A stretch of DNA of 64,000 nt from Aquimarina intermedia (GCF_008124785.1 NZ_VNHU01000002.1:124001-188000); one strand, 5' to 3'; shown: positions 37,460 through 47,189, counted from the stretch's first letter. The notes: a model not told the origin generated them from the sequence alone. Numbers and translations are program-made.

Positions 37460-39820
37460 ATGCAATCAAACATGATCCTAATCCCCATAGCCTTAGCTAT
37501 ACTGGGATTGCTCTTTATGCTCATAAAAATGTCCTGGGTAAAAAAACAATCTCCGGGAAGCGAAAAAATGCAGCAAATCTCTAAAAGTATCAAAGAGGGC
37601 GCCCTAGCATTTCTCTCTGCAGAATATAAATTACTTCTGATTTTTGTACTTATCGCTTCCATCGCACTTTTTGGGATTTCAATGTTTGTTGAAACTACCA
37701 GCTGGATGATCGTCCCTGCGTTTGTAATAGGAGCTATTTTTTCAGCGCTTGCAGGTAACATTGGTATGCGAATCGCTACCGAAGCAAATGCAAGAACTGC
37801 AGAAGCTGCAAAAACAAGTTTACCGCAAGCTTTGAAAGTTTCTTTCGGTGGCGGAACGGTAATGGGTTTAGGCGTAGCCGGTTTGGCTGTTTTAGGTCTA
37901 AGCCTGTTCTTTCTTTTCTTCACCAACCATTTCATGTCATCAACCGGTGATTTCTATGGAAACATGACTATTGTTCTGGAAGCACTGGCAGGTTTCTCTC
38001 TTGGTGCAGAATCCATTGCGCTATTTGCACGTGTTGGTGGGGGCATCTATACTAAAGCAGCAGATGTTGGCGCTGATTTGGTTGGAAAAGTAGAAGCCGG
38101 AATTCCTGAAGATGATCCTAGGAACCCGGCAACTATAGCTGACAACGTGGGTGACAATGTGGGAGATGTTGCCGGTATGGGCGCAGATTTATTTGGTTCC
38201 TATGTCGCTACAGTTTTAGCCGCAATGGTATTAGGTAATTATGTTATTCGCGATATGTCTGCCACCACTCAGTTTACAGATGACTTTAATAATATGGGAC
38301 CTATTTTGCTTCCTATCGTTATAGCCGGAGTGGGTATCTTAGCATCCATTATTGGAACATTTCTAGTTTCTATTAAGAATAATGATGCTAAAGAAGCTCA
38401 GGTACAACGTGCACTAGATATAGGAAATTGGGGAGCTATATTAATAACCGTTATCGCCAGTTACTTTTTGATTCAGTACATGCTTCCGGAGACGATGCAG
38501 ATGAACTTTTTTGGCGAAGGATCAAAAACAATTCCATCCATGAATGTTTTCTACTCCTGTATTATCGGACTAGCGGTAGGGGCGTTAATTTCTATGGTAA
38601 CGGCTCATTACACCAGTTTAGGTAAAAAGCCGGTTTTAGACATCGTTAAAAACAGTTCTACAGGTGCTGCTACCAATATTATTGCAGGATTAGCCGTTGG
38701 TATGAAATCGACGTTTTTATCTGTTTTGTTATTCGCTGCTGCAATTTATGGATCTTACGAACTTGCCGGATTTTACGGGGTAGCTTTAGCTGCTTCGGCC
38801 ATGATGGCAACGACAGCCATGCAACTAGCAATCGATGCCTTTGGTCCTATCGCGGATAATGCTGGCGGAGTTGCAGAAATGAGCAATTTGGAAGATCATG
38901 TAAGGGAACGAACAGATATTTTAGATTCTGTAGGGAATACCACCGCGGCCGTTGGTAAAGGGTTTGCAATTGCTTCGGCAGCCTTAACTGCTTTAGCTCT
39001 ATTTGCGGCATATGTGACATTTACCGGAATTGATGGTATTAATATTTTTAAAGCTGATGTCTTGGCGGCATTATTTGTCGGAGGAATGATTCCTGTAGTA
39101 TTCTCGGCTCTGGCAATGAAATCTGTAGGAAAAGCTGCCATGGAAATGGTTCAGGAGGTCCGCAGACAGTTTAGAGAAATTCCAGGGATTCTCGAAGGAA
39201 CGGGTACTCCGGAATATGCAAAATGTGTAGATATTTCCACAAAAGCAGCCTTAAAAGAAATGATATTACCAGGATTAATAACCATTATCAGCCCTATTCT
39301 TATAGGGGCATTCTTTGGTGCAGAACCGCTAGGAGGTTATATGGCTGGCGTATGCGTATCTGGTGTGATGTGGGCTATTTTTCAAAATAATGCTGGTGGT
39401 GCTTGGGATAATGCCAAAAAATCATTTGAAGCTGGCGTGGAGATTGATGGAAAAATGACATTTAAGGGATCTGAAGCTCACAAAGCTGCTGTTACAGGTG
39501 ACACCGTAGGAGATCCTTTTAAAGACACTTCTGGTCCATCAATGAATATCCTAATTAAATTGACATGTTTAATAGGATTGGTGATTGCGCCGATACTAGG
39601 TGGTCATCATTCGGATGCTGAGTTATCTCCCAATCAGGTAATTGAATCAATCGAAGCTCTTAATGTTGCCAATTTTGAAGTGGAGATCAGCGTGATAGAA
39701 GATAAAGCTACCGCTACGGTTCTTTATGTAAAAGATGGAAAAAGTTTTAAAGAGACCTATGCAGGTTCAGAAACCTCGGTTAGGGCGGATATTGAAAAAC
39801 TTAAAAACTCCTTAAAATAA
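37460..39820 (+). CDS. hppA: membrane-bound ion-pumping pyrophosphatase
   Basis: 786 residues with about 16 hydrophobic helices. The substrate motifs are [20 protein letters not shown] and [20 protein letters not shown], plus the second acidic cluster [36 protein letters not shown] carries Ala where potassium-independent enzymes have Lys, so this should be a K-dependent type. In Bacteroidota these often pump Na or both Na and H; the ion cannot be read safely here. The gene has a unique C-terminal soluble extension after the last helix (roughly residues 725-786). A strong terminator follows. Confidence 0.93.
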   Translation: MQSNMILIPIALAILGLLFMLIKMSWVKKQSPGSEKMQQISKSIKEGALAFLSAEYKLLLIFVLIASIALFGISMFVETTSWMIVPAFVIGAIFSALAGNIGMRIATEANARTAEAAKTSLPQALKVSFGGGTVMGLGVAGLAVLGLSLFFLFFTNHFMSSTGDFYGNMTIVLEALAGFSLGAESIALFARVGGGIYTKAADVGADLVGKVEAGIPEDDPRNPATIADNVGDNVGDVAGMGADLFGSYVATVLAAMVLGNYVIRDMSATTQFTDDFNNMGPILLPIVIAGVGILASIIGTFLVSIKNNDAKEAQVQRALDIGNWGAILITVIASYFLIQYMLPETMQMNFFGEGSKTIPSMNVFYSCIIGLAVGALISMVTAHYTSLGKKPVLDIVKNSSTGAATNIIAGLAVGMKSTFLSVLLFAAAIYGSYELAGFYGVALAASAMMATTAMQLAIDAFGPIADNAGGVAEMSNLEDHVRERTDILDSVGNTTAAVGKGFAIASAALTALALFAAYVTFTGIDGINIFKADVLAALFVGGMIPVVFSALAMKSVGKAAMEMVQEVRRQFREIPGILEGTGTPEYAKCVDISTKAALKEMILPGLITIISPILIGAFFGAEPLGGYMAGVCVSGVMWAIFQNNAGGAWDNAKKSFEAGVEIDGKMTFKGSEAHKAAVTGDTVGDPFKDTSGPSMNILIKLTCLIGLVIAPILGGHHSDAELSPNQVIESIEALNVANFEVEISVIEDKATATVLYVKDGKSFKETYAGSETSVRADIEKLKNSLK

Positions 39821-39837
39821 ATCAAAAATTGATTGAT

Positions 39838-39863
39838 AACCTCGTCTCTCGACGAGGTTTTTT
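39838..39863 (+). terminator. hppA terminator
   Basis: AACCTCGT and ACGAGGTT arms with a short loop are followed by TTTTTTT. It starts 18 bp after the hppA stop, so the next gene needs a start beyond it. Confidence 0.85.
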
Positions 39864-39889
39864 TATCTTTAGCCCTACAAGATATTTCC

Positions 39890-40885
39890 ATGTTTAGAAG
39901 AAAACCTTTACGCATCAATTCTTATTTAAGTTACGGTACACCTTCTCATTTTAGAGCATTAGGAAGAGCTTTAGAGTTTCGAAATGTTGAATTCATCAAT
40001 GATTTAAATCAGTGGCGTACACTAATTAATATTTATAAGCAATTTGAAAGTGACGAAATTCGTAATACTGAACTCCTTCTAAAACTATCTAATGGTTTAA
40101 AATTCTCTACAAAGACGGATAAAGAAGGATATTATGTTTTTGATCGTGATATTGAAAAATTACATGAACTGGCAGATAATCAAGGTTGGGTCAAGTATGT
40201 GGCATCCTTTGATGATGATTCCTCACCAATCATAAAGAATAATATTTTTGAAGGTGAAATGATTATACCATCGTCAAAAGCCAACTATGGAATTATAAGT
40301 GACATCGATGACACCATTTTACATACAGGAGTTGCATCCTTTATGAAGTGGCGACTCATTAGAAACACATTTTTTAGAAATTTTGATAAGCGTATGCCGC
40401 TGGAAGGGACTTCACAGTTCTACAAAAAACTTCAATTGGGTACACTTAAAGAACCATTGAATCCATTTTTTTATATTAGTAACAGCCCTTGGAATTTATA
40501 TGATTATCTAACAGCCTTCTTAAAACGACATTATTTTCCTAAAGGACCAATATTGCTGCGGGATTTTAGAAATCCATTTGAAAGAAAACCTAAAGTCAAA
40601 CTTCCGCACAAAGAACGAGAGATTATAAATTTGCTCCGGATATACCCTGATTTAAAATTTGTTTTGATTGGTGACAGCGGAGAAAAAGATGCAGACATTT
40701 ACACCAAAATTGCTAAGCAATTTCCTGATAGAATTCTAGCAATTTATGTACGAAGTGTAAATCATGCAAAGCGCTTTCAACGTATTCAAAGTATTGTAGA
40801 CAATTTTAAGACTACGCCAATGCTTCAAGTAAAAACCTCTGAAGAAGCCGAGGAACATGCTCGCAATATAGGACTGATCCTATAA
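39890..40885 (+). CDS. App1-family phosphatidate phosphatase-like protein (DUF2183)
   Basis: 331 residues from the ATG at 39890, chosen because the upstream part of the frame lies inside the hppA terminator. The catalytic HAD-like motif is GIISDIDDTILHTG (DxDxT), then FFYISNSPWNLYDYL, and LIGDSGEKDADIYTKIAKQF with the Lys/Asp motifs. Related yeast App1 hydrolyses phosphatidic acid; bacterial roles are untested. It is convergent with the S24 repressor gene, with only 2 bp between the stops. Confidence 0.85.
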   Translation: MFRRKPLRINSYLSYGTPSHFRALGRALEFRNVEFINDLNQWRTLINIYKQFESDEIRNTELLLKLSNGLKFSTKTDKEGYYVFDRDIEKLHELADNQGWVKYVASFDDDSSPIIKNNIFEGEMIIPSSKANYGIISDIDDTILHTGVASFMKWRLIRNTFFRNFDKRMPLEGTSQFYKKLQLGTLKEPLNPFFYISNSPWNLYDYLTAFLKRHYFPKGPILLRDFRNPFERKPKVKLPHKEREIINLLRIYPDLKFVLIGDSGEKDADIYTKIAKQFPDRILAIYVRSVNHAKRFQRIQSIVDNFKTTPMLQVKTSEEAEEHARNIGLIL

Positions 40886-40887
40886 AT

Positions 40888-41655
40888 TTAATTTTTTAGA
40901 CTTCGAACCTCAGATGTAAGTGTCTTCATTGCTTCTTGCAGTTGCTTCAAGCTAGCACTATCGGTCTGTGAATCTACATTAAAACTCAACTTGCTATTCA
41001 CTTCCCATAACTCCATGATCTGATGAGATTGTATTGGGTAAGGTAAATATTCAGGATTCAAGGAGACCAAGGTAAGCGTACTTGCATCAGGGCTTTTACG
41101 AATCTTTTTTACCAACACACTATCCTCTAAAACAATGACATACATGTTATTATCCGTCACTTCAGATAAATTGGAAATGGCTTTTCCTATGACCCACTCT
41201 TTAGGCTCTAAAACGGGCAGCATACTATCCCCTTCAACCTGAAAACCTCGGTATGTAGCATTGCGATATTCAGACAAGGGTATGTTAAACGCCGGCAATT
41301 GTTGATACCACTCCACATCCTGCACATTTTGTGGATACCCCGCGGCAGCCTTCACATTCACCAATACAATATTCTCATTATCCTCTGCATCAACAGTCAC
41401 CACTTTTGGTGCTACATCCACAGCAGATAATTTGATATTTTTTTGTTCACTCTCACCAAACAACCATAAAGGATTTAAACTAAATTCACGTAATAAATTA
41501 GCCACCACTCTACCAGAAATTTTCGTTTTTCCACGTTCTATATCTGCCGTAGAATTTTTAATTCCCAGCACCTTGGCGAATTCAGACTGCGTATAATGTT
41601 TCTCCTCGCGTATCTGTTTGAAACGCTTAATGGTTTGGTTGGTTGAATGTTCCAT
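40888..41655 (-). CDS. XRE-type repressor with LexA/S24 peptidase domain
   Basis: 255 residues. An N-terminal helix-turn-helix spans roughly residues 20-60 (YTQSEFAKVLGIKNSTADIE, then RGKTKISGRVVA). The S24 domain follows: YRGFQVEGDSMLPVLEP with the Ser nucleophile, and VIVLEDSVLVKKIRK with the catalytic Lys. A C-terminal coiled tail has SLKQLQEAMKTLTSEV. Such proteins self-cleave when RecA is activated. It is divergent from a DNA-repair-like gene set, and the gap holds two palindromes suited to binding it. Confidence 0.88.
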   Translation of the reverse strand: MEHSTNQTIKRFKQIREEKHYTQSEFAKVLGIKNSTADIERGKTKISGRVVANLLREFSLNPLWLFGESEQKNIKLSAVDVAPKVVTVDAEDNENIVLVNVKAAAGYPQNVQDVEWYQQLPAFNIPLSEYRNATYRGFQVEGDSMLPVLEPKEWVIGKAISNLSEVTDNNMYVIVLEDSVLVKKIRKSPDASTLTLVSLNPEYLPYPIQSHQIMELWEVNSKLSFNVDSQTDSASLKQLQEAMKTLTSEVRSLKN

Positions 41656-41702
41656 AATAAAATATATGTTTTTGGAAATGCTCGTAACAAATATATCAAT
41701 TT

Positions 41703-41717
41703 TTGGAATATTTCCAA
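41703..41717. promoter_or_regulatory. palindromic operator, proximal to the repressor gene
   Basis: TTGGAATATTTCCAA has 6-bp arms around a TAT centre. It lies between the divergent repressor and DUF559 genes, 48 bp upstream of the repressor start codon. Confidence 0.7.
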
Positions 41718-41744
41718 TTTTAACAGTTATAAATTTTTATTTTA

Positions 41745-41759
41745 ATGGAATATTTCCAT
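41745..41759. promoter_or_regulatory. palindromic operator, proximal to the repair operon
   Basis: ATGGAATATTTCCAT has the same GGAA-TAT-TTCC core as the first operator. Its centre is 42 bp from the other, close to four helical turns, so two repressor dimers would sit on the same DNA face. A further half-site, TTTGGAA, occurs at 41763-41769. Confidence 0.7.
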
Positions 41760-41789
41760 AAATTTGGAATCTTTACAAAATAGAACAAA

Positions 41790-42167
41790 ATGAACGTAGT
41801 ATCAACTCATATTCCCGTCAAAGAGCAAGTAGTAAAATATTCCTTGAATAATACAATGGGTGCTCTTGATCAACTAGCCCTTGCATTTACTCAAAAAGGG
41901 TTTTCATTTAAAAGAAATTATAAAATAGGCAATTATACTTTTGACTTTTACCATCCGTCGTTGCGTCTGGCTATCGAAATTGATGGGTACGCTCATGAAT
42001 TCCCAGAAATTGTGAATCAAGATCGTCCTAAAAAACTTCTAATTCCTTCTTTAAATCTTCATGTGCTGCGTTTTACTGATCACCAAATCTTGGTAGATAG
42101 TGAAGAAATTTTTAGAGCTATAAAAACGCATAACCCATTGGATAAGGAAATTAATTATGTCGTTTGA
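41790..42167 (+). CDS. DUF559 nuclease-fold protein
   Basis: 125 residues. FSFKRNYKIGNYTFDFYHPS, LRLAIEIDGYAHEF and LLIPSLNLHVLRFTDHQILV match DUF559, which is a restriction-endonuclease-like fold related to very-short-patch repair nucleases; the FDFY and E-x-D-G region supplies the expected acidic residues. The 3' end overlaps the start of the radical-SAM gene by 11 bp, so translation is probably coupled. The role in DNA repair is inferred from its neighbours. Confidence 0.8.
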   Translation: MNVVSTHIPVKEQVVKYSLNNTMGALDQLALAFTQKGFSFKRNYKIGNYTFDFYHPSLRLAIEIDGYAHEFPEIVNQDRPKKLLIPSLNLHVLRFTDHQILVDSEEIFRAIKTHNPLDKEINYVV

Positions 42168-43416
42168 TCGTATTGAAGAAAAGTTGTCTATCCTGGCGGA
42201 CGCAGCAAAATATGACGTTTCCTGTTCCAGTAGTGGTGCAAAACGTACAAACGCTACCAAAGGATTAGGAAATGCTACGAATAGTGGAATATGCCATAGC
42301 TACACAGAGGATGGTCGCTGTGTATCTTTGTTAAAAATTCTGCTTACTAATCACTGTATTTTTGATTGTGCATATTGCGTAACAAGAAAAAGTAATGATA
42401 TTAAACGAGCAGCTTTTAAAATTCAGGAAGTTGTAGATCTCACGATTAATTTTTACCGTCGCAACTATATTGAAGGGCTTTTTCTAAGTTCCGGAATTTT
42501 CAAAAGTGCTGATTACACGATGGAACGGTTGGTTCAAGTGGCTAAAAAATTACGCTTGGAGGAAAACTTTAATGGCTACATTCACCTGAAATCAATTCCG
42601 GGTGCCAGCGATGAGTTAATGAGAGAGGCCGGGTTATACGCGGATCGCCTAAGTGTTAATATAGAAATACCTACGATATCCGGTTTAAAATTATTAGCTC
42701 CTGATAAAGACCATAAGGACTTTATCAAGCCCATGCTGAAAGTAAAAAATGAAATTATTCAATATAATACAGAGAGAAAAATCATAAAAAAAACACCGAG
42801 GTATGCCCCTGCCGGTCAAAGTACTCAAATGATTATTGGCGCAACAGGAGAAAGTGATAGGGATATTATGTACTCAGCTTCACATTATTACAAAAATTAT
42901 AATATGAGACGGGTATATTACTCAGGTTATATTCCTATTAGTACCGATAACAGGCTTCCCTCTATAGGTTCCGAAGTTCCAATTTTGAGAGAAAACAGGT
43001 TATATCAAACCGATTGGTTGCTTCGTTTTTACGGTTTTAACGTGTCTGAGCTACTTAATGAAGACCATAAGAATTTAGAGTTAGATATTGATCCCAAATT
43101 GAGTTGGGCGCTTCGTAATTTACATTTGTTTCCTATCGATATTAATAAGGCCGACAAACGTCTGATTGCTAGAGTTCCAGGAATTGGTATGCAGTCTGTT
43201 AATAAAATAATTCAAGCCAGACGTTTTAGAAATCTGGATTGGTCTCATTTAAAAGCAATTGGTATCGCTTTTAATCGTGCTCAATATTTTATAATCTGTA
43301 ATTCGCGTGAGTTTAATAGAAAAGAATATACTGCTGATCACTTAAAACAATTAATTCTTCTAAACTCTAAAAGCAAGTATCAAAAACACTTTGACCAACA
43401 ATTGAGTTTGTTTTAA
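42157..43416 (+). CDS. putative DNA modification/repair radical-SAM protein
   Basis: 419 residues. The iron-sulfur motif NHCIFDCAYC (CxxxCxxC) is near residue 66, preceded by ICHSYTEDGRCVSLLKILLT. The C-terminus contains a helix-hairpin-helix, DINKADKRLIARVPGIGMQS, followed by VNKIIQARRFRNLDW, a DNA-binding motif. This matches the TIGR03916-type family distantly related to spore photoproduct lyase. It needs SAM. The neighbouring genes and the S24 repressor fit repair of a DNA lesion; the lesion is unknown. Confidence 0.88.
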   Translation: MSFDRIEEKLSILADAAKYDVSCSSSGAKRTNATKGLGNATNSGICHSYTEDGRCVSLLKILLTNHCIFDCAYCVTRKSNDIKRAAFKIQEVVDLTINFYRRNYIEGLFLSSGIFKSADYTMERLVQVAKKLRLEENFNGYIHLKSIPGASDELMREAGLYADRLSVNIEIPTISGLKLLAPDKDHKDFIKPMLKVKNEIIQYNTERKIIKKTPRYAPAGQSTQMIIGATGESDRDIMYSASHYYKNYNMRRVYYSGYIPISTDNRLPSIGSEVPILRENRLYQTDWLLRFYGFNVSELLNEDHKNLELDIDPKLSWALRNLHLFPIDINKADKRLIARVPGIGMQSVNKIIQARRFRNLDWSHLKAIGIAFNRAQYFIICNSREFNRKEYTADHLKQLILLNSKSKYQKHFDQQLSLF

Positions 43417-43434
43417 TGTTCATTTACTATTAAT

Positions 43435-44205
43435 ATGCTAATAAAATTATTATATGACGGAAGTTTTGAAGGTCTCCTAACATGTATATTTATAATCTTT
43501 GAAGAACGATTAAACGATTTCTCTATTGAAAGAAATGGAGAAGCTACTTCTGACCTCTTTGGAAATTCACAGGAGGTTTTTACGGATGCAATAAAAGCTG
43601 ATCGCGTATGGACCGGTTTTAAAAAAAATAGTACAAAGAATCAGCAGCAACAGATTTTAAAAGTATTTCTTAGTGAGATCAAAGGGATGGAAAATACTTT
43701 GGCGACCTACTTTATCCATAGTTTTAAAAGTAAGAAAGGTAAGGGAAATGATTATAGTAATCCAACCATTTTAAAAATTAGTCAAGTAGCCAAAATGGTT
43801 CACAGAGAAAAACACCGAATGGAGGCTTTCGTTCGTTTTCAGCATACTATAGACGATGAATATGTGGCGTATGTAGAACCGGATTTCAATGTACTACCCT
43901 TGATTTCGGCACACTTCAAAGATCGATACGCAGATCAAAAATGGTTAATTTATGATGTCAAAAGACTGTATGGAATTCATTATGATTTAAGAGAAGTCAA
44001 GCTAGTGACCATCGACATGCTTACAAAACCTCAGCCTAAGATTCATACAAATTTATTAAGTTCTAAAGAATTTAAGTATCAAAAATTATGGAATACCTAC
44101 TTTGAAAAGGTAAATATAGCTTCGAGAAAAAACATAAAGTTACATGTGCAACATATTCCTCTAAGGTACTGGAAATACCTTACTGAAAAGACCATGATTC
44201 CTTAA
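43435..44205 (+). CDS. TIGR03915-family probable DNA metabolism protein
   Basis: 256 residues, no membrane segments. It begins LIKLLYDGSFEGLLTCIFII, then has a helix with HREKHRMEAFVRFQHTIDDE, YVAYVEPDFNVLPLISAHFK, and AYFEK-like basic stretches; it closes with HIPLRYWKYLTEKT. These match the family that accompanies the radical-SAM gene in many bacteria. In other lineages this family is fused to a uracil-DNA-glycosylase-like domain; that domain is absent here. It is the last gene of the DUF559/radical-SAM set, 18 bp after it. Confidence 0.85.
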   Translation: MLIKLLYDGSFEGLLTCIFIIFEERLNDFSIERNGEATSDLFGNSQEVFTDAIKADRVWTGFKKNSTKNQQQQILKVFLSEIKGMENTLATYFIHSFKSKKGKGNDYSNPTILKISQVAKMVHREKHRMEAFVRFQHTIDDEYVAYVEPDFNVLPLISAHFKDRYADQKWLIYDVKRLYGIHYDLREVKLVTIDMLTKPQPKIHTNLLSSKEFKYQKLWNTYFEKVNIASRKNIKLHVQHIPLRYWKYLTEKTMIP

Positions 44206-44332
44206 TTCAACAGTCATGCTTCTTATATTCATAGATGCTATTGTATTCCTAAATAAAGTAGCTGAAGCTCAATTTTTTAATTAATTTTATTATGTATGCG
44301 TAATAAAATTTTAAATAAATAAAATAATACAC

Positions 44333-44340
44333 TAGATTTG
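44333..44340 (+). promoter_or_regulatory. probable -7 element
   Basis: TAGATTTG matches TAnnTTTG and lies 34 bp before the acidic lipoprotein start. Confidence 0.45.
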
Positions 44341-44374
44341 GCGTTAAATAACCCATTAACTATATCTATCAATT

Positions 44375-44689
44375 ATGAAAAATTTATTTTTAGGAGCAGT
44401 AGCTGTATTATTATTATCAGTTACTTCATGTAAAGAAACTGCAAACAAAGCCGAAGAAGCTGGTGAAGCAATCGAAAACGCAGCTGATGAGGCAACTCAA
44501 GCAGCTACTGATGCTGTTCAAGAAGCAGATAAAGCTTTAGAAGAAGCTGGTGATGCTTTAGAAGAAGCAGGTGAAAACGCTAGTGATGCTGCAAAAGAAG
44601 CAGTAGAAGAAGCTGACAAAGCTATCGAAGAAGCTGGTGATGCTTTAGAAAAAGCTAAAGAAGACACTAAAGATGCTATGAATCAATAG
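44375..44689 (+). CDS. acidic repeat lipoprotein
   Basis: 104 residues. Signal peptide and lipobox (VTSC, Cys about 19) are followed by an Ala/Glu/Asp-rich helix made of about seven 11-residue repeats of the pattern EAGDALEEAGE / EADKALEEAGD. The 11-residue period gives a right-handed or straight coiled-coil, as in LEA-like stress proteins; that is analogy only. Related in design to the acidic lipoproteins at 13800 and 14051. A terminator follows 27 bp downstream. Confidence 0.75.
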   Translation: MKNLFLGAVAVLLLSVTSCKETANKAEEAGEAIENAADEATQAATDAVQEADKALEEAGDALEEAGENASDAAKEAVEEADKAIEEAGDALEKAKEDTKDAMNQ

Positions 44690-44716
44690 TCATAGTATTT
44701 CAATAGATTACAATGA

Positions 44717-44747
44717 ACCATCCTTGTTACCAAGGATGGTTTTTTTA
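44717..44747 (+). terminator. hairpin terminator
   Basis: ACCATCCTTGTTACCAAGGA with TGGT closes a 10-bp stem and T-run (T7), between the acidic lipoprotein and the convergent nitroreductase. Confidence 0.85.
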
Positions 44748-44754
44748 TTATACA

Positions 44755-45330
44755 TCAAAACTGCACCCATTCTGTTTTATTGAGAATACTTCCTCTTTTA
44801 GATTCTCCTTTTTCATCCTTTTTATAATACCCCATATAGAAAAAGCCTAAACATCGTTCCCCCTCCTCTAAGGTAAGCAGATCTGACAGGTAATCTTTTA
44901 GCGCCGGACTACTCCAATAACAACCTACATCATTCACCTCACAAGTTAACCACATATTCTGCACTGCCATAGCAACTGCTGAGACCTCTTCCCATTCGGG
45001 AACTCTTTCCTTTGGGTCGCGCTGCATACATATCGCAACAATTGTATCTGTTGCTTTACATTTATCTACTATTTTTTTATATTTAAAGGGAGAGAATTTA
45101 TCATCAGGAGTAATATCTAAGTAAGTATTAGCTAAAAATTCTCCTAATCTATCCTTAGCTTCCTCTCTAAAAATTTTAAATCGCCAAGGTTCTGTTTTTT
45201 TATGGGTTGGTGCCCAGTTTGCATTTTCCAATATTTGATCAATCAATGCTTTGTCGATTGGCTTCTCAATATATTGGGCGGGAAAAACAGAACGTCTTTC
45301 CCTAATAATATCGTTAATATCTCGTGTCAT
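44755..45330 (-). CDS. nitroreductase family protein
   Basis: 191 residues. Starts with NDIIRERRSVFPAQYIEKPI (the Arg-Arg-Ser phosphate site of FMN), ANWAPTHKKTEPWRFKIFRE, and AMAVQNMWLTCEVNDVGCYW, then LGFFYMGYYKK. These fit the NfnB/YdjA-type FMN enzymes, using NAD(P)H. The substrate is unknown. It stands alone, with about 185 bp to the next gene. Confidence 0.88.
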   Translation of the reverse strand: MTRDINDIIRERRSVFPAQYIEKPIDKALIDQILENANWAPTHKKTEPWRFKIFREEAKDRLGEFLANTYLDITPDDKFSPFKYKKIVDKCKATDTIVAICMQRDPKERVPEWEEVSAVAMAVQNMWLTCEVNDVGCYWSSPALKDYLSDLLTLEEGERCLGFFYMGYYKKDEKGESKRGSILNKTEWVQF

Positions 45331-45515
45331 CTTTCTGCATTATTTTAATATAGGCAAACTACAGTTTTGAATTATCTTTTGCACTCTTGAAATTAATCTT
45401 ATGAAAAATTTAATATATCTTAAGCTTCTTCCAAATCAAAATAGATTGATCGATCATTAATTCGCATCCAAATAAATTCTTAAAAAAATCTACCAGGTAA
45501 TTGTTAAGCTAAAAC

Positions 45516-46637
45516 TTATTTACGTTGAAGCAAATATTGTTGCTTACCCTGCTTAACCAGTTTATAGGTATCCCTTATGTGCGAAGCACCTCGAACATTT
45601 AAGGAGTCCGAAAGTATGCTGAGCCAGTCGCTTCGGTGTACGATTGCATTATCTAAAATTACATCTTCCAAATTGGCATTGATAATATTTGTACCCCATA
45701 GCTTTGCTTCAGAAAGATCTGCACCTTTTAAATTGGCCTGTGTAAGATTAGTATTGGTTAAGTCTGCACTTAACAATTCAGCCCTTTCTAGATTTGCACG
45801 GCGCATTTTAGCATTTTTAAGGGTTGCATCCGACAAATTTATGCCGCTTAAAATGGCATTATTCAACTCTGCCCGCTCAAGATTTGCTGCCGGCATTTGG
45901 GCGTTGCTGAAATCAGAAAAATCCAATCTAGCATACTTTAATCGCGCATCTCGCCCCAGATTGACCAATTTTAAATCTGTGTAGTGAAAATCAGCGGAAT
46001 TTAGAATATCTTGAGAAGATTCAGCACTCAAATCGCTTTTCAATAAGCTAAACAGCAATTGTCCACGCTCAGGACTAATAGGGTCCTTTATCAGCGCACC
46101 ATCATCAATATAACGATAGGGCTTCATAGCCATACATAAGCTGACTATACGAGCTTCTAAGGTTTTACTAATATTACGGGCACCGGATCCTTTATACTTT
46201 AGCTCTTCATTTAGGTCCCCCAATACATCACCCATCAAAAATACTAAGGATGACCTTCGGTCTGCTTCGATCAAACTGGTTTGATTATTAATGTACTTGT
46301 TCTGATTATACAATAACGAGGTCTGAAAAATCAGGATCAAAGAGGGAACTACCGTCATAAAAAATGCAAAGATACCGATACGTGTAAACCGATAAATGAT
46401 ATTTGATGATACATCTGCTACGGTGTCCACAGACAACGATTTAGAATGTTTATATTCAACTATTGCGTTTTGTATACTTTTTTTTAATCGGATTCCTAAA
46501 AGTGGAATACTTGATTTTTTAAGTAACCAGAAGCCCATCTTTTTTTTGCGCTTTTTTTCAGCTTCAATTTGATTAAGTCTATTCTGGAGAATCTCTTTTT
46601 CATTCTCTAATTGTTTAATATATGTTTCTTGGGACAC
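45516..46637 (-). CDS. pentapeptide-repeat membrane protein
   Basis: 373 residues. N-terminal coiled coil (YIKQLENEKEILQNRLNQIE), a basic cluster, one transmembrane helix (FAFFMTVVPSLILIFQTSLL near residue 95-115), a middle region, and from about residue 230 an A(D/N)LxxA pentapeptide-repeat right-handed beta-helix (ANLERAELNNAILSGINLSD, ANLKGADLSEAKL). The tail after HRSDWL is non-repeating. The helix would sit outside or inside depending on topology; the role is unknown. Confidence 0.85.
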   Translation of the reverse strand: MSQETYIKQLENEKEILQNRLNQIEAEKKRKKKMGFWLLKKSSIPLLGIRLKKSIQNAIVEYKHSKSLSVDTVADVSSNIIYRFTRIGIFAFFMTVVPSLILIFQTSLLYNQNKYINNQTSLIEADRRSSLVFLMGDVLGDLNEELKYKGSGARNISKTLEARIVSLCMAMKPYRYIDDGALIKDPISPERGQLLFSLLKSDLSAESSQDILNSADFHYTDLKLVNLGRDARLKYARLDFSDFSNAQMPAANLERAELNNAILSGINLSDATLKNAKMRRANLERAELLSADLTNTNLTQANLKGADLSEAKLWGTNIINANLEDVILDNAIVHRSDWLSILSDSLNVRGASHIRDTYKLVKQGKQQYLLQRK

Positions 46638-47189
46638 AGATAGTAATTTTGAAGGTTAAGAATAAGGGTTAAAATAGTTCAACGCTTTAAAGATAAACTA
46701 TATTTCAAAACCAATTTATAAACTCAATCCATATCGATATTAAAATCTTGTTTAATACGTATGGAATAGTGTTTCTTTAATTGTCTCTTATTTTACTAAC
46801 TGCTTTATATAGTTTTATATAAAAATCTTCTTTTGATCGGCTCCGTCAAAATTGTTGCTTTCTAAGATAACAAAGGTTATCAAGTCTCGAATTTTTCTTC
46901 GAAGTTCATGAATATCTAAAATTGTATACTGTTCTTTCATTCAGGTTTTATTAGTATCCAAAAAGTACTAACAAAAAACGCTTCCGATTACTTTATAGAA
47001 TAACTATCAGATCGATTTCCGACCAGTGACAGAAACCTTCGTTTCTCCGCATTTTAATTAGTATAAATAGTAAGCTGCCTACTTCAAAATCAATAACCTA
47101 TTTAGTACGAATTTAATCAGACAGGGTTAAACTTTGTTAAAGCAACACTCAGAGCTGAACCCCTTTCTTAATTTTAAAAAAATAGATTA
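46638..47189. other. gene-poor interval with one possible short ORF
   Basis: The 550 bp between the pentapeptide protein and the aldehyde dehydrogenase remnant is AT-rich. Nothing recognisable was found except a 41-codon minus-strand ORF (46815-46940, see its own entry). No repeat, tRNA or riboswitch motif was seen. Confidence 0.5.
46815..46940 (-). CDS. possible small protein
   Basis: 41 residues, MKEQYTILDIHELRRKIRDL then ITFVILESNNFDGADQKKIF. The mix of charged and hydrophobic residues looks protein-like and it may be a small helix, but no family match or promoter supports it. It could be chance. Confidence 0.25.
   Translation of the reverse strand: MKEQYTILDIHELRRKIRDLITFVILESNNFDGADQKKIFI

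Noticed and set aside
40888-44205. Prophage interpretation of the S24 repressor region
   Set aside because: No integrase, structural or lysis gene nearby, and the divergent genes are repair-like. A stand-alone damage cassette fits better.
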